64,000 bases of DNA from Echinarachnius parma (taxonomy: Eukaryota; Echinodermata; Echinoidea; Clypeasteroida; Echinarachniidae). Positions 24,281-36,608 of the stretch are shown one piece after another. Location: assembly GCA_037951105.1 (NCBI GenBank), contig JBAMJV010003139.1, positions 88,483 through 152,482 on the forward strand. The letters run 5' to 3'. Numbering within the stretch: position 1 is the stretch's first letter; each line of letters opens with the position of its first letter. The translations under genes and the position numbers were made by a program. The notes beneath the pieces were generated by a model that had not been told where the DNA came from, did no database searches, and saw only the letters and a program-made list of their open reading frames with translations.

Positions 24281-25059
24281 AAAAATACATAAAAAAACAG
24301 TCTTTCCATTTCATTAGCGTCGGTGCGTGTACCCAATTGGAGCAATTCTCCCCTTTCTAGATTGAAAGGCGGGGCACTAATTTGAGGAGAAGAAAAAGTC
24401 TTGAGCATCAGTGTGTTGCCTGAGGCACTAATAACGGCTAATGGGTGGCTGGTTATTGATAGGGTATCGCATCCATGTGGCCAATCAGTCTTTCTTATAT
24501 TTTCTTTATCACACTTTCTTATAAAATTTAAAAAGCTGAATTGAAGGCCAGAGCCCCAAATCAACCAAAACGATTGAAAAAAGAAGAAAAGATTCTGATT
24601 TAAAAAAAAAATTTAAGTAATGAATGGTCCTTCAACTAGTGTGTATACTGTCTATTTCTTGTGACTTTGCACAAACACACACATCTATGACTTGCCTGAC
24701 ATAACTTTTCTTGAATTTTGCGGGGAAAATTGACAAATGTTTTTTTTACAAATTACTGGAAAGAAATGGCCATTCATAGCAACAGCTCAGGTAAAAATTA
24801 AATATCATGAGATTCTGAATTGCCATCTTTCATGCAGAAGTATGCAATTCAGACGGATACAATCATTCATAGTATAAACATATGCTCAAAATGAAAATAG
24901 TGAGCTTCTGTAGTCCCATCCCTTGGCACACACGTATGTAATCAAGGCATCCTATCGGCCGCCTGCATGTCTGTCACGAGGCGCCTGCCTGTCGTTTGGC
25001 GACCGACACGTGCAAAGGAACATGGTTCAGCTCGGGGTGTAAATCAATTAGCACCAGAC

Positions 25060-25125
25060 CGTGCCAATGTAACCATGTGCGGGAGCGTGGATCGTGCCAA
25101 TGTAACCATGTGCGGGAGCGTGGAT
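25060..25125. repeat. Perfect 33-bp tandem duplication
   Basis: Two identical 33-bp units start at 25060 and 25093 (CGTGCCAATGTAACCATGTG...). The length is a multiple of three, but no supported coding frame encloses it. Confidence 0.85.
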
Positions 25126-25335
25126 CGCTGTCCATATATGGGAGAGTGTCTGTGGGTCAAATCATTTCGCCTGCTACATTTGACACCTCTCTCTGTTTTG
25201 TCTTGTCTTGTATTTTCCCCTTTTATATCTGTGTGAACCCAATTACTTGTAACCCCTGTATTGCGAATTTATTAAATGCAGGTAATGACAGATTCTTATT
25301 CTTATTATTTCTGCAAAGAGGATTTACTGATATAT

Positions 25336-25346
<11 letters not shown>

Positions 25347-25367
<21 letters not shown>
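25347..25367. repeat. Oligo-G run, 21 bases
   Basis: Preceded directly by a T-rich run, giving T10G21. One of seventeen G/C runs of at least ten bases in the window. Confidence 0.95.
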
Positions 25368-25368
<1 letters not shown>

Positions 25369-25984
25369 GATTAAGCAATTCAACACCCATTATCTTGTCT
25401 CTAATTATTCACTTATAATTTTGAGTGAACCCATTTAATTTTAGGTAAAAGACATTTCTACACATATTCTAACTATGAGGAAGGGAGAAATATCATGCAC
25501 ATAGCATTTTCGCCAGAACAATTAATTTCTTCTCTTTTTCAAGTACTGACATGTTTAAAACTAATCAAAATTAAACTTCTCTCCTAAGTGATCGTTCTTT
25601 AATTTTTTGAAGATAAAACAATTAATTTAGCCAGTTCAAAAGTGATTAGTTCCTAGTTTTTGATAATTGAGGAGTTTACTCAAACCCCTTCTCTAGCTTT
25701 AAAGGCTGAGTGTGAACCCGTCTCCATCTGCCACTGCTCCCATCCTCACACCCCGGGTCGGGCGAGGTGATGCGGTTGGATGACCTTCCCTTGCTTGGGG
25801 AGGAATCATCCACACCTCACACTTTCCACAAAAGTCACCTCCCTCTCTTTCCAGAAAGCCAAGTTTTCCTGAGATACGAGTCAAGTGTGTCGACGCCTCC
25901 AGGGCAAATTGAGACAATGTGCATGTGCCGATTCAATGTCACCAATTAACATTCAAATTGCTCCCTTCGATTTATTTTCTCCTC

Positions 25985-26470
25985 CCCATATCGTTTAGTT
26001 TGAGAGACAAGACGGCAGGATGTCAAAAGTCACGGTATACGTGTTGGCACCTCTCTGCTCTGATAGTGCACAGCTTCCATGTCACACATTGTCATTGTAA
26101 TAGGCTCTCTTTTCCATTTTCCCCCTCAGATATCACTTCATTTTAGGGACTAGACAACAGAATGTCAAATGTTTCAGTATACATGTTCGCACCTCTCTAA
26201 AAACTTTAATGGGTCTTTTTTTATTTTTTCCCCTCTGATATCACTTCATTTTACGGACTACAAAGCAGGATGCCAAATGTCACAGATCGCACCTCTTCTT
26301 GGTAAGAGCTTCGATGTCGATGTCGCATATTGTCATTGTAATGGCTTTAAAAAAAAAAATTCCCCACTGATATCACTTCATTTTACGAACTACAAAACAG
26401 GATGCCAAATGCCACAGTATACATGTTCGCACCTCTTCATGGAGAGCTTCGATGTCACCCATTTCCATTA
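25985..26470. repeat. Degenerate tandem repeat, period 108-140 bp, four units
   Basis: GATATCACTTCATTTTA starts at 26129, 26237 and 26369, with an earlier relative at about 25988. Each is followed by ACAGGATG(C/T)CAAATG and CACAGTATACATGTTCGCACCT-like words. Weaker relatives (ATTTGAATAA.AGAAGCAT, then TCAAAAGTCAT, then a CACCT core) extend to about 27230. Confidence 0.75.
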
Positions 26471-27019
26471 AAAACTGCTCTTATATCTCAATTACTCCAT
26501 TACATGCCATAAGCATGCAGCCAAAAAGTCATTGAGATTTTTTTTTTTTTTTGCACAGGGACAGGCCCACATTTTCTTTGTACCAACATTCACAAAAATA
26601 TCCCCCAATCACGCTTAAATTATGCAAGCATGTTTTCAAAATCACGTTTTTTATCAAGATTGACACCTTATTTGTCCCCTCCAACCCTGACACTATCATT
26701 ACATTTGAATAATAGAAACATAATGTCAAGAGTCATGGTTTTGCTTCGACACCTTTGTGCGCAGTGAAAACATTTCATCATTATTAGAAATTGTCAATTT
26801 CCTATCTGCCCCTCCACCCCTGAGCCACCATTCATTACATTTAACAAAAGAGGCAATAATTGAAGCATGTTGTTAAAAAGTCATCGTGGTGTGATTTGCC
26901 ACCTACGTAATCAGCACAAATTCACACATTATTATTATAAAAGATCTCCTTCTACATGTGATCACTATATTTGAATAACAGAAGCATGATTCCAAAAGTT
27001 ATGTGTGTAAAACTAGCAC

Positions 27020-27100
27020 TTAACCCATTGCCTACAGGAACCTGGTGGCCCCTGCGTTAACTTTATGGCCATTACAAAATCTAGTAGGGAACGGGTTTAA
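27020..27100 (+). mobile_element. TTAACC short element, 80-bp class
   Basis: Reads TTAACCCATTGCCTACAGGA ... AGTAGGGAACGGGTTTAA, 81 bp. It is inserted in the outer part of the degenerate repeat array that surrounds it. Confidence 0.65.
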
Positions 27101-27663
27101 TAAACAGTCTGTCAAAAATAACAGATAATATATTACGCTTTTCCCTCCTACTCTTTATACCTCCTTCATCATCACATTTGAATAAACAGAAGCATCATTT
27201 TTCAAAAGTCATGCTATGTTTTTGCCTCCTAGAGGCACTTGCCACAAGACAGCTTCTAATCATTTTTTCCCCCGGCCGGGCCCTCAAATGTTGGTGTGCG
27301 TGGCACGTATGACACCTCTGTGCATAGAGGGACTGGGAAACAAACTCATAGTTAATGTCAGTAATAGCCCACTTGTATTTTCTCAAAACACTCCACTTAA
27401 GCGAGGAAAAGTCAAGGCCTTAAGTCAAGATATGTGCACACAATGCTAGTGACACTGCAGTCCATCATGGTGGTTAGCACAGAATTTCACAGAGTGCGAG
27501 TATGTGGTATGTTTGTGGGTTGAGGGGTGGGGAGGAGCAAGGGCAAAACAGTTTTCCCTAAAAAAAAGCCTAAATGATTATGACATTGTTTTTGTTTGTT
27601 TGTTGATATTTCAAAGGATTCATATTTCCTCATAGTTTTTTATTTCAATGTAATATTTCACTC

Positions 27664-27720
27664 TTAACCTCTAGAATACAAGGAACCGGTCGGGTTGCGT
27701 ACAAAGTATATCAAAATTAA
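27664..27720 (+). mobile_element. TTAACC short element, truncated 80-bp class
   Basis: It begins TTAACCTCTAGAATACAAGG and contains GTTGCGTACAAAGTATAT. The right half is missing. Confidence 0.45.
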
Positions 27721-27924
27721 TTGCAACTTTTGCATTCTATTTCATCTCTTTCTGCAACGGGGCCCAGATTGTTGGGCCTTAGCCCAGCCCCGTTTGGTGC
27801 AAGCTTTTATATATGAAAGGCACACAACATGCTTACAGTCTTTCTCCAATCATCATATTTAAATAAAGACAAGTACAAGATTCAAAGATGAACATTTCCC
27901 CACTCATACTAACAAATGTTTAAA

Positions 27925-27990
27925 GTAATAATAATTATAGCTAGCATTTATATAGCGTTTAATACAGGGTTTCTATTAAAGCGCAAATTA
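27925..27990 (+). repeat. 'TTATATAGCG' dispersed repeat fragment
   Basis: TAGCATTTATATAGCGTTTA followed by TCTATTAAAGCGC matches a short element I recall as common in marine invertebrate genomes, often at SINE ends. There is only this copy here, so the family call rests on memory. Confidence 0.4.
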
Positions 27991-28131
27991 TTATTACCCA
28001 TGGTCATCTGGTACGGTTCAAACTCACACAATGATATTGCATACTTTCTCAACTCCCTGGGGAGCATACTAGCCATATGTAAGACCAAACTTTTGGGACC
28101 ATGTCCACTCAACCACCCCTCCCCACTTCCT

Positions 28132-28153
28132 CCCCCCCCCCCCCCCCCCCCCC
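28132..28153. repeat. Oligo-C run, 22 bases
   Basis: Lies in a longer CCTCCCCACTTCC-type C/T-rich stretch (about 28105-28190). Confidence 0.95.
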
Positions 28154-28189
28154 GGTCCCCCCTCCCCACTCCCTCCCTCCTCGGTCCTT

Positions 28190-31100
28190 CACCTCCATGT
28201 GCTATATCAGACATGCACATAATCAATGTCATTGCTAATGCTCACATACCTCATACATACCCCTTTTCCCTCTATCATTTCAATCTCTTAAGAAAAGACA
28301 AAGCCTGGAGGGCATGTTCAAATGATACAGGCAAAATACTATCAAAAATAAGGAGAAGTCGGAGAATATTACGTATCAAATGTCCTTGACAATGGAATCG
28401 TATTTCTCTCCTATTATTCCAATTATTAAAAGGAAGACGTAAAACCCAAAGGCATTGAATGATCTTTCGGTTACGCGATATTCTCCGGAAGATTTGAACC
28501 CACGCCAAAGGGCACGGAATGTTCGTTCTTCGAAACATGATATTCTCCTGCGATAAAATTTCACCCGGACATTGTTTGTTCGGAAAGAGACAAATGATTT
28601 CCTAAGTAATCAACAAAGTTAGCAGTCTGGCTGTATTTGATATATTTGTTAGAAATTAAACTTCCTCCATATATCTGTGTATATAAATACTTGCAATAGG
28701 TCAAAGAAAGAAACAAAAACTAACTCTGAACTTTGGAAAAACAATAAACTCTTTGATTGCCAATGTCATAGATATGCACTTCACAATACACACAAATGCC
28801 ATATAGCTGTAAAATATCTGGCAGTCTAAGTGTTAAGTCATCTTTTTAGTTGATACAATTTATAAACAACAGAAGCTGATTCTTAAGACCTTTATAAATA
28901 TAGAACTGACTTAAATTAGTTGAATTTTGCAAGACCCCAAACATAAATAAATTGAAATACAATAAGTAAATAAAATGCAAATGTAATATCCAACCTTTTG
29001 GACAAGCCGCCAAGCCACCAACTTGAAACATGTTGAGATGCAAAGTGTTCTCCTAACTTGATGAACTTTCAGACTAAACTTTCGCTGAACTTTTCGAGAC
29101 CTGAATCAGGTTGAAAAGTGAGTCTCGTCCAAGGAGAAGGAAGGGCTCACTGATCTTGATTGCGCTCCTCAAGAAGGGTGGAGGGGTGAATACTATTACC
29201 CCATGTGCCACCTGAGAATCACTTAACCCTCTTAGAGCCAAGGCACAGGAAAAGGTCCTTTGACTGACTATGCACATATATTACCCCGGGGGAGTCAGGG
29301 ACTTAAACAAAGGGGAACAAGAGGTCCACTTGAGAAGGTGCAACTCTCTCCAAGTCGAGTCGACCGTACAAAAGAGATACACTCGGCCGCGAAAATTATC
29401 CCTCGCTCGTATCATGTTTATCCCGAAAAAGTGTAAGGCGAGGCGCTTCGTACGCATCCAGCATCTACGGATGGTTTCATTTCTATGAATTATGCACAAG
29501 ATTATAATTTTTTTTGCTTGGATGTCCACTTTGTAATGTCTGTACTCTCTATGTTATGGTTTAAAAATTGAAATTAAAGATCACAGGTACGGATTGAAGA
29601 ATATTAATGACTCTTTAACACCAGACGGAGGCTTCAAAAGGAGGCCAACAAAACAGACTGCTTTTGCCAAAATTTATGACCCAAATTCTCATATGAGGTT
29701 TAAACCCAACTCTCCTTGATTTTAGTTCATGGATTAAATTCAACACATGGACTAAAGAAATGGTGTAAAATGACATATTGTATAAACCAAGGTTTAAGTT
29801 AAAATTAAGTTCTGAATTCAGTCCCCCCCCCCTAAAACAAAAAAAAAAAACCCTAAAAAAACCCCACCTGAATCTGTTAGCTGACACTAAGATATTTCTT
29901 GAAGCAAATATGGTAAGGAATTACACCAAAATCAACTTTCTAATTAAAATGTCTATTTAGAAGTAAATTTTTATATGGATATCTATATAATCAATTTTGA
30001 GGAAATGGAAAAACGCAAACATGAATGCATGCTTACACAAGTGCGAGCAACAAACAAAACTACACACACTCTCATGTACACCAACACTCATAACAACATG
30101 GATGTTGTACCATCCAACATACACAAATGTTATTCATAACAAAACGAGGACATGGACGGAAAAAAAACAACAACCCAACTTTCATGCAGTATTCCACAAT
30201 AGGGCTTATTGATTAGCCGGCTGATATAGTAACCGACATTTCGCTGTACCAATTACTTAGTCCTCTGTCCAAAATTACCATTTGTTGCCCCAGTTGCAAG
30301 TCAAATGGAGTCGCGAGAGACTTGTATATTTTGCGTGAAAACATTACTATGCTGAATAACGGGAGACGTAACATATGAAAATGAACAGGAAAGGATAAAG
30401 CTGGAGTACACAAAATGAAGAAGAAAAGGATAGAGCTCACATACAAGAAAAAGAGAAAACTTTAAATTAAAGCTGAGGAACACAAATGGAAGAGGAAATG
30501 ATAAATAAATGAGGACAGCTGGATTTGTGTTTTGCTTGAAAACATGGCACTGTTACACAGCACAGACATACAGCCAAGCAAACACTAGGATAATGAAATG
30601 AAACCCACTTATTTAGGCTTAAGTTAGCCTGGCAACAAAATCTGGCAACAAACATTCATCGTACATGAGTTGGTATAATGTTACTTGAAGGTTTAAAAGC
30701 ATTGTAAAAATGAAATCCCATTTTTCTGAAATGCTTTTCTTGGGTGTCAAATTTGAAGTGGTTCAGAATGATTTTCCAAGTGGAAATGAGAAACAAGGAA
30801 ACAAGATCTTAGTTGTACCATATCAAAATAAAATACTTGACAGCAATGGGACTCTAATAAAATGATGGACAACATTAATGTCAGTTAGAAAAGCCTTTAA
30901 TGCCTTATGCCTCTAATACCATTATTTAACCAAAAAACATATTTTGCTTTATGTGTACAAGTCTGATGCAGCCGATATACAGTGTTTACTTGTAACTTAA
31001 ATGCAAAAAGGCTTTTAAAAAAGAAACATGATTTTATAAGTTGGTGAGAACACCCTCTTCATGTCATAAAAGACGAGGAAGATGCCTTACCATTACCGAA

Positions 31101-31239
31101 ATGATACATTCGGCGGAGCATCATTCTATTTTGACAAAAAACAATATTCAGGCCTCATGTGCTTATGTCCGACTCATTCGTGCGACGGCTCGTTCCAATC
31201 GTTACGTCTCTTTACAACTGCTAATGAAATGGGAGGGGG
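28190..31239. other. Non-coding; GC-richer block at about 29060-29500
   Basis: No exon with splice sites and family resemblance was found. Bases about 29060-29500 carry more CpG (for example CTCGGCCGCGAAAATT) than the flanks and could be regulatory. An internal inverted pair, GGAGAATAT (about 28350) with ATATTCTCC (28479 and 28550), marks a possible decayed palindromic element. Confidence 0.35.
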
Positions 31240-31870
31240 CTATAGACGGGGGAACAAACAAATCACATTACTCTCTCGCTCTAGCGTCAATGGGCCATAT
31301 GGGAAGAAAGGAATACATTGCATTTATACAGAATACGCAAGGTACAAAATGAATGCTCATTATGACGTAAAAAGAAAGAAAAAATTATGACCAGAAAATC
31401 ACATTATCCTTGCTATTTTGTTAATGGGCCGTATGGGAAGAAATTAATACGTTGCATATTCTCGCAGGGTGCACAAAAAAAGAGAGAAAATGATAATCAC
31501 ATTTCTCTTGCTATTTTCAACGGCCATAGGGGATGAAGCGAATACATTGTATTTTTGCAATGTATGAAATAATGCACAATAGTAATATTATAGTAACACA
31601 ATATTAATGTACAAAGAAATATCAAGAGACATTTTGAAATCATGTTTAAATACCCTTGCTTTAAGTTGGCCATTTGGGAAGAAGTGAATACATCATACAA
31701 CAAAGACAATGTAACATTATAACGTAAATTTTAAAAGTAAAAAGAAAATTGTTTGCTTTTTCAATGGGTTATCATGGAAGAAATGAATGCATCGCATATA
31801 TATCGCCACGTACAAAATGCTAGCTGGTTGCACGATGACGTAAAGAGAGAAAAAAAAAAAAATGAATGAC
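31240..31870. repeat. Degenerate tandem repeat, period 95-150 bp, five units
   Basis: The core GGCCATATGGGAAGAAAGGA followed by ATACATTGCAT recurs in altered form near 31292, 31425, 31520, 31667 and 31766. Each is followed by TACAAAATG...TATGACGTAAA..GAGA-type sequence. Confidence 0.75.
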
Positions 31871-32118
31871 AAGATTACATTTTCTGCCATTAAAGTTCAT
31901 CTTCCATATACTGATACATTCCTGGTTTTATGTCCATATGGATGATGAAACATGATTGCATGTAATATGCGACATACCTGTCACTTTCCATTACTGATCA
32001 TTCCAGTAAGGATCATTCAATCTTCTTTAAGGAATTTGTTTTCTTGTTTTTCTGCTTCGTTAATTTGTTTGAATTATATAACAAGATGGACTGTACAAAA
32101 GTCATAAACAATAATTAG

Positions 32119-32213
32119 TTAACCCCTTCAGGACTGGTCCAAAAAAATATTTGGGCTTTAGGTCTATGGAGAATACATGTTGTAGCAAAATCAGTCAGTC
32201 CTGAACAGGTTAA
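32119..32213 (+). mobile_element. TTAACC short element, 95 bp, full length
   Basis: The best-preserved copy of the longer class. It opens TTAACCCCTTCAGGACTGGT, contains GGTCTATGGAGAATACATGT, and closes CAGTCCTGAACAGGTTAA. The inner ends (CAGGACTG / CAGTCCTG) form an additional inverted repeat. Confidence 0.7.
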
Positions 32214-32755
32214 TGCAAGTCACAAGGAGTGCTTCTAAAGATAGCTGGTTGTATCTATTACTCAGAGATTTAATATAATCACCAAATATATCTTTAACAA
32301 TGAGTACAATTTGTTCACTACTTGTACCTTGATTATTTTATGAAATAAAGTTCCTCAGCTCAGGCAAAACAAAAAACAAAAACAAAATCTCTTAAAATGA
32401 GTTTCCCTATAAACAAATCTTTAACTGAATGTAACCTAGAAGATATGAACTGTAATTAAATGCCAAATTGCAAAACGCTTCCTATACGCCGACTTTATCA
32501 TAGTACATGTAATTCACAACTGAAGTAGAAGGATGATGAGAATATTATGTATACAACGTAATATGTGCCACCAGTTACAGCCACCACGCCGTTATTGATT
32601 TGTTTATCCTAGGCGACGAGTTGAGCCGTAAATTCATTAACGGGGTTTGGCGGGTCCCCAGACGATGATATGCTCCTCCGACATTAAGCCAATTATAGCA
32701 TCAACATGAAATGAGATAAAATGCTTTCTTCAACAACCCTCCCACACACTCTTAC

Positions 32756-33009
32756 TTAACCCACACAGGACTGGTCACATAAATACAGTCAAACCTGTAT
32801 ATAGTAACCCCTATAAAGGGACACAAGAAACGTGGCCACTGTAGACAGGTTTCATAACATCTGCAGGGGAACGTTTCTAGTGAACACTATAGGCAGGTTG
32901 GCTGCTATAGACAGGTGGCTTCTAAGACAGCTTTGACTGTACATGGGTTAGGGTCTATGGGGAATGCATGTTTAATATAACAAAATGCAAATGGTCATCA
33001 ATGGGTTAA
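32756..33009 (+). mobile_element. TTAACC short element interrupted by a CAGTC element
   Basis: The outer element starts TTAACCCACACAGGACTGGT and ends AATGGGTTAA. Its body resumes after a 154-bp insertion. Removing the insertion plus one TA restores AAATACATGGGTTAGGGTCT, which aligns with the uninterrupted copy at 34150 (AAATACTTGGGCTGGG). Confidence 0.7.
32786..32939 (+). mobile_element. CAGTCAAACC (pogo/Tigger-like) short element, 154 bp, nested
   Basis: The ends are CAGTCAAACCTGTATATAGT and ...AGCTTTGACTG, flanked on both sides by TA (32784-32785 and 32940-32941). The interior repeats GGCCACT.TAGACAGGT on both arms. CAGTC...AACC ends and a TA duplication are typical of pogo/Tigger members of the Tc1/mariner group. 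It is too short to encode a transposase. Confidence 0.7.
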
Positions 33010-33269
33010 CCAAGGGTATGTTGTGATGTCCGTATCAAATTCTTAATATGCCAGAGGTATTGCAACTATGGGTATAATGTGACTGTATGATGTAATACTG
33101 CACTATCAGCAATCAAAGGTCAAAGTTGACTTGCACAAAAACATGAGAATATGTTTGACGTGTTGAATAATGATATGATTTAAAATTTCTGTTTGCATCT
33201 CAAAACTATTTCCCTTGTGTGTATAGCAGAAGCCATCATCAAAACTACACAGAATATCAATGGAGGATT

Positions 33270-33700
33270 CTTTTATCAAATTATGCTCAATCTTGCAAAA
33301 CTTGAGATATAATATGCGCACAGGAAGGGGTGTATTATTAATGTATATTTTTTTACAACAAATGCTTCAACTAGCAACATTTGAAGTATAATGTGGGCAG
33401 AAAAAGGGTGTTGTCTCCACAGGTGTCTGTGCAAAGCAGCGGATGGGTTAATGATCAAAGAACAGTATCAACCACTGTACAAAACATAATTGGCAGATTA
33501 TTTGTACAACAAACACTTCATATAGCAACACTTGAAACATAATGTGCACAGACAATAAATAGGCTGTATCATTAATGGTGGATTCTTTTTACACCAATTG
33601 CTTCATCATTTTACAACTAATGCTTCGTCTAGCAACACTTGAGACATAATGTGTGCTGAGGAAGGGGTGTTGTCTCTACAGGCGGCTATGAACGGCAGCG
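33270..33700. repeat. Degenerate tandem repeat, four units
   Basis: GCAACACTTGAGACATAATG-like cores sit near 33295, 33374, 33524 and 33633. Three of them are followed by AGGAAGGGGTGT-type sequence. Spacing is 79-150 bp. Confidence 0.7.
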
Positions 33701-34121
33701 ACCCGTCATTCCTTCCACCTCTGGCCATCCATTTTTCATTAGCCCGTTAAAAAATTCAGCATCTAACACAGAATGCTTTCTCTCTCCTTCCCTGGGAGTT
33801 GGAGACATTTTTTTTTCAAGGAAAAACAGCTATGAAAAAGAAGAAAATCTTAAAGGGACAAATTAAGTTGAGGTTCTGGACCCCAATGTCTGGTGCTTTG
33901 GATTTTGTACATGCATGTCTTTTGGAACTATGCTTATGTGAAAGGGCAGTCTTACTACTAGTTTTGTGATATTTCTGTTATTTCAGAGTTTCTAAACAGG
34001 GTCTACAGACTTTTCTCAAATAAAAACTAAAATTCATCACTATTTTCAACTTTTCCTCTTTATCTACCATGCAAAAATATTTTTCTAAAAGTGCTTTAAA
34101 AAGCAAGAATTAACCCCCTCT

Positions 34122-34211
34122 TATTAAACCTATTCAGGACTGGTCCCGAAAAATACTTGGGCTGGGTTCTCTTCAGAGTCTACAGAGAATGCAATGGGTT
34201 CCAATTGGTTA
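34122..34211 (+). mobile_element. TTAACC short element, 90-bp class
   Basis: ATTAAACCTATTCAGGACTG, then GTCCCGAAAAATACTTGGGC, then AGTCTACAGAGAATGC. The right end is decayed (AATTGGTTA). It serves as an unoccupied-site reference for the nested insertion at 32786. Confidence 0.55.
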
Positions 34212-34801
34212 CATTATTACAGTCACTATAGATTAAAAGAGTTGTGTTTTCTAATACCTCTTTGGTTACAATCATAATATAAAGATCACATTCATAGGCT
34301 ATTGTTAGCAGCAAGTGATGTTTACAGCAAAAATAAAACAGCAAAAAGTTGGCGCCTACAAGGCACGATCGAATCTGGGATGTCATGTTGACGTTTTTGA
34401 AAAGGAAAAAAAGTGAGGTGGTGAACTCCTCTAACGTCTCTCTATTCTGCTTTTTCTTGTTGTTTTTGTTGATGCTCTACCTTCTTTTTTTTCCTAACTG
34501 GGCTCGCGTTGACAAGAGCGATACAGTGGGATGAGCAATCGATGTCGATCTGTGAAGAAATGGGCGGCGGATCAATTTATGATGGCCGGGCGGACGATAT
34601 ATTTGTCGGAAAGTTGGCCGGCACCCGCCGATGGTGGATCAATAGCGTGAAAACTGTCAAGTTTTTTTTTTTTTTTCTTCTTCATTTTTTTTTATGGTGG
34701 GAAGATAGAAGCACGTGGCCTTATGGGTCACTTGACTAGTTTAATAGATGAGGGAGTGAAATACCACCTTGTTCCAAGAACTGATGTGTGTGTATATGTG
34801 T

Positions 34802-35051
34802 TATGGGCTAATCCCACTGCATCGTTTCTCCTTCCGTTTCCTATCCGTTTGACTAGGTACTAGTAGGAAATGAAATGATGCGGACCAAGTTCGGAATAGA
34901 CTAGTGTCTAGTAGGATACTTTTAATTTGGCGCTGTTTCGCTCGAAACAAAACATCATGGAACTTCAAAATTTGCTAGATACTGACCATTTCGTCACATT
35001 TTGGTCGGTTAGGAAACGGAAGGAGAAACGGCGCAGTGGGACTAGGCCATA
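34802..35051. mobile_element. TGGGCTAATCCCACTGC inverted-repeat element, ~246 bp
   Basis: Long terminal inverted repeats of about 45 bp: the left begins TGGGCTAATCCCACTGCATC and the right ends GGCGCAGTGGGACTAGGCCA. TA flanks both ends. The inner arms contain TTTCTCCTTCCGTTTCCTA and its complement. A second, more diverged copy lies at 41021-41257. No coding sequence, so a Tc1/mariner-type MITE by its TA target. Confidence 0.75.
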
Positions 35052-35797
35052 AGGGGGATGGGGGCTAATTCCCTGTAGGTTATTACTGGTGGAGTCCCAG
35101 CATACGCGTATGCAATGAGGCTAATTTAATTGAGTTCATATTTCTGGTGCTGCAAGCGGAAATCAATAAAGTTTTTCTGTTATATCTGCACAGACATGGC
35201 TAAACCACATGCAGTAACTTGTACTTGAATGCATGGGACTGATGTTTACATACAAATGGTCCTTTACCTTTATATCTGGATGCTCGATTATGTAAAAAAA
35301 ATAATTCTGGTACACACAATGTACATGCAACAAAATCTTGTGAATGATATTTATGTAATTAAACTTAATTTAAAGTAAAATATTAACACTTGTTGAGATC
35401 GGTCTGATTTTGCAAGCCTGCCTTCAGTGAGTTCAGTATCATATTTCTTTTATAATAGGAATCACAACTTCAAATTTTCTCAAAATAATACAAATTCTCA
35501 GGTACGATACATTTAATTTACAATTACTTTATAATATACACGTACAATAATGGAATTTCATTAGATCAGGAAATATGGATGCAAAAATTAAACAGTGAAT
35601 TATCAACATACTTTTCAAACTCTAACACAACCAAACAAACATTTTTGTTACAAAACATGAGAGGTTTTAATACTCAATGAGATGTTTGAACTTGTTAAAA
35701 CGTTAAATTACATACATGGAGCATTCTTTTCCTAATCTTATTTTGGTTAAAAAAACCCCAGCTAATCTTGAGGGATAGTACAGAGGCACGCATCTCC

Positions 35798-35831
<34 letters not shown>

Positions 35832-36330
35832 ATGCATCGTAACAAACCACGGAGGGACCTAGAGGTATCGTCGGCAACCCGGCACCCAAACCTAATGACA
35901 GAAAGGGTGACCCTGACAAGGACATGTGATAGTATTGATTCGCTAAATGAGTATCTGAAAGTAGAGAGACCTTTCTCCTTCACCTTTCCTTCAAGAAAAA
36001 AGGTCTTTTACGGCCGAACTTAACCCAATCGTCTTCTGCAACCTGACGATCCATGTATAAACTCACTGGGGAAGACACATGTTCATAAAGAAAAAGAAAA
36101 AAGATGGCATGCGCGTTCTCCGTACCCGAGTTTAACGTTGTGAAGATGTAACACGAGACGCTAGGACAGGTGAACGTGTCATACAAACGTGTCGGGTACA
36201 GACAGACGACCCTGGTTGTGTCATGTGATGCGGGGGTACTGGAGATGGTAACCTTGCCGATTGGTCTACACCCATTTGGTCTACTTCCATTTTGTCAACA
36301 ACAACAAATAAATCAGAATTTAGGGGCATA
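35052..36330. other. Non-coding with CA microsatellite
   Basis: No exon was recognised. It includes a CA dinucleotide repeat at 35799-35829. Confidence 0.4.
35799..35829. repeat. CA microsatellite
   Basis: About fifteen uninterrupted AC units. Confidence 0.95.
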
Positions 36331-36417
36331 GGATTATGATTAGGGATTATGATTAGGATTAGGGTTAGGGATTAGGATTAGGATTAGGATTAGGGTTAAG
36401 TTTTGGGTTAGGGATTG
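36331..36417. repeat. Interstitial telomere-like repeat (TTAGGG variants)
   Basis: About 87 bp of TTAGGG, TTAGGA and TTATGA units in one orientation, for example GGATTAGGATTAGGATTAGG. TTAGGG is the telomere repeat of deuterostomes. The strong degeneracy points to an old internal site rather than a chromosome end. Confidence 0.7.
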
Positions 36418-36608
36418 AGTTTGGACTTGGGGTAATGGAAGTTAAAGTCATCAGGTAGTAGATCAAATAAGTTGTAGACCACCTGAGTGCAGACCAAGCG
36501 AACATAAACCCTCTGCAGCGCTAATTGGCCTCTTGCTACTACTACTACTACTCCTTCTACTACGACATTGATTCGGTCGATAATTCACGTCTTGTTTCAC
36601 TGCTCTGC

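Noticed and set aside
24967..25236. Frame containing RANVTMCGSVD twice
   Set aside because: The 33-bp duplication is a multiple of three, but neither the flanks nor codon use suggest coding, and the frame starts and ends arbitrarily.
28275..28564. Minus-strand frame with a tRNA-like GGTTCAAATC box
   Set aside because: No matching A box or cloverleaf could be drawn. The region looks like a decayed palindromic element instead.
31041..31390. Overlapping plus-strand frames of about 100 aa
   Set aside because: Two different frames are open over the same bases and the right half lies in a degenerate tandem repeat, so constraint on a protein is unlikely.
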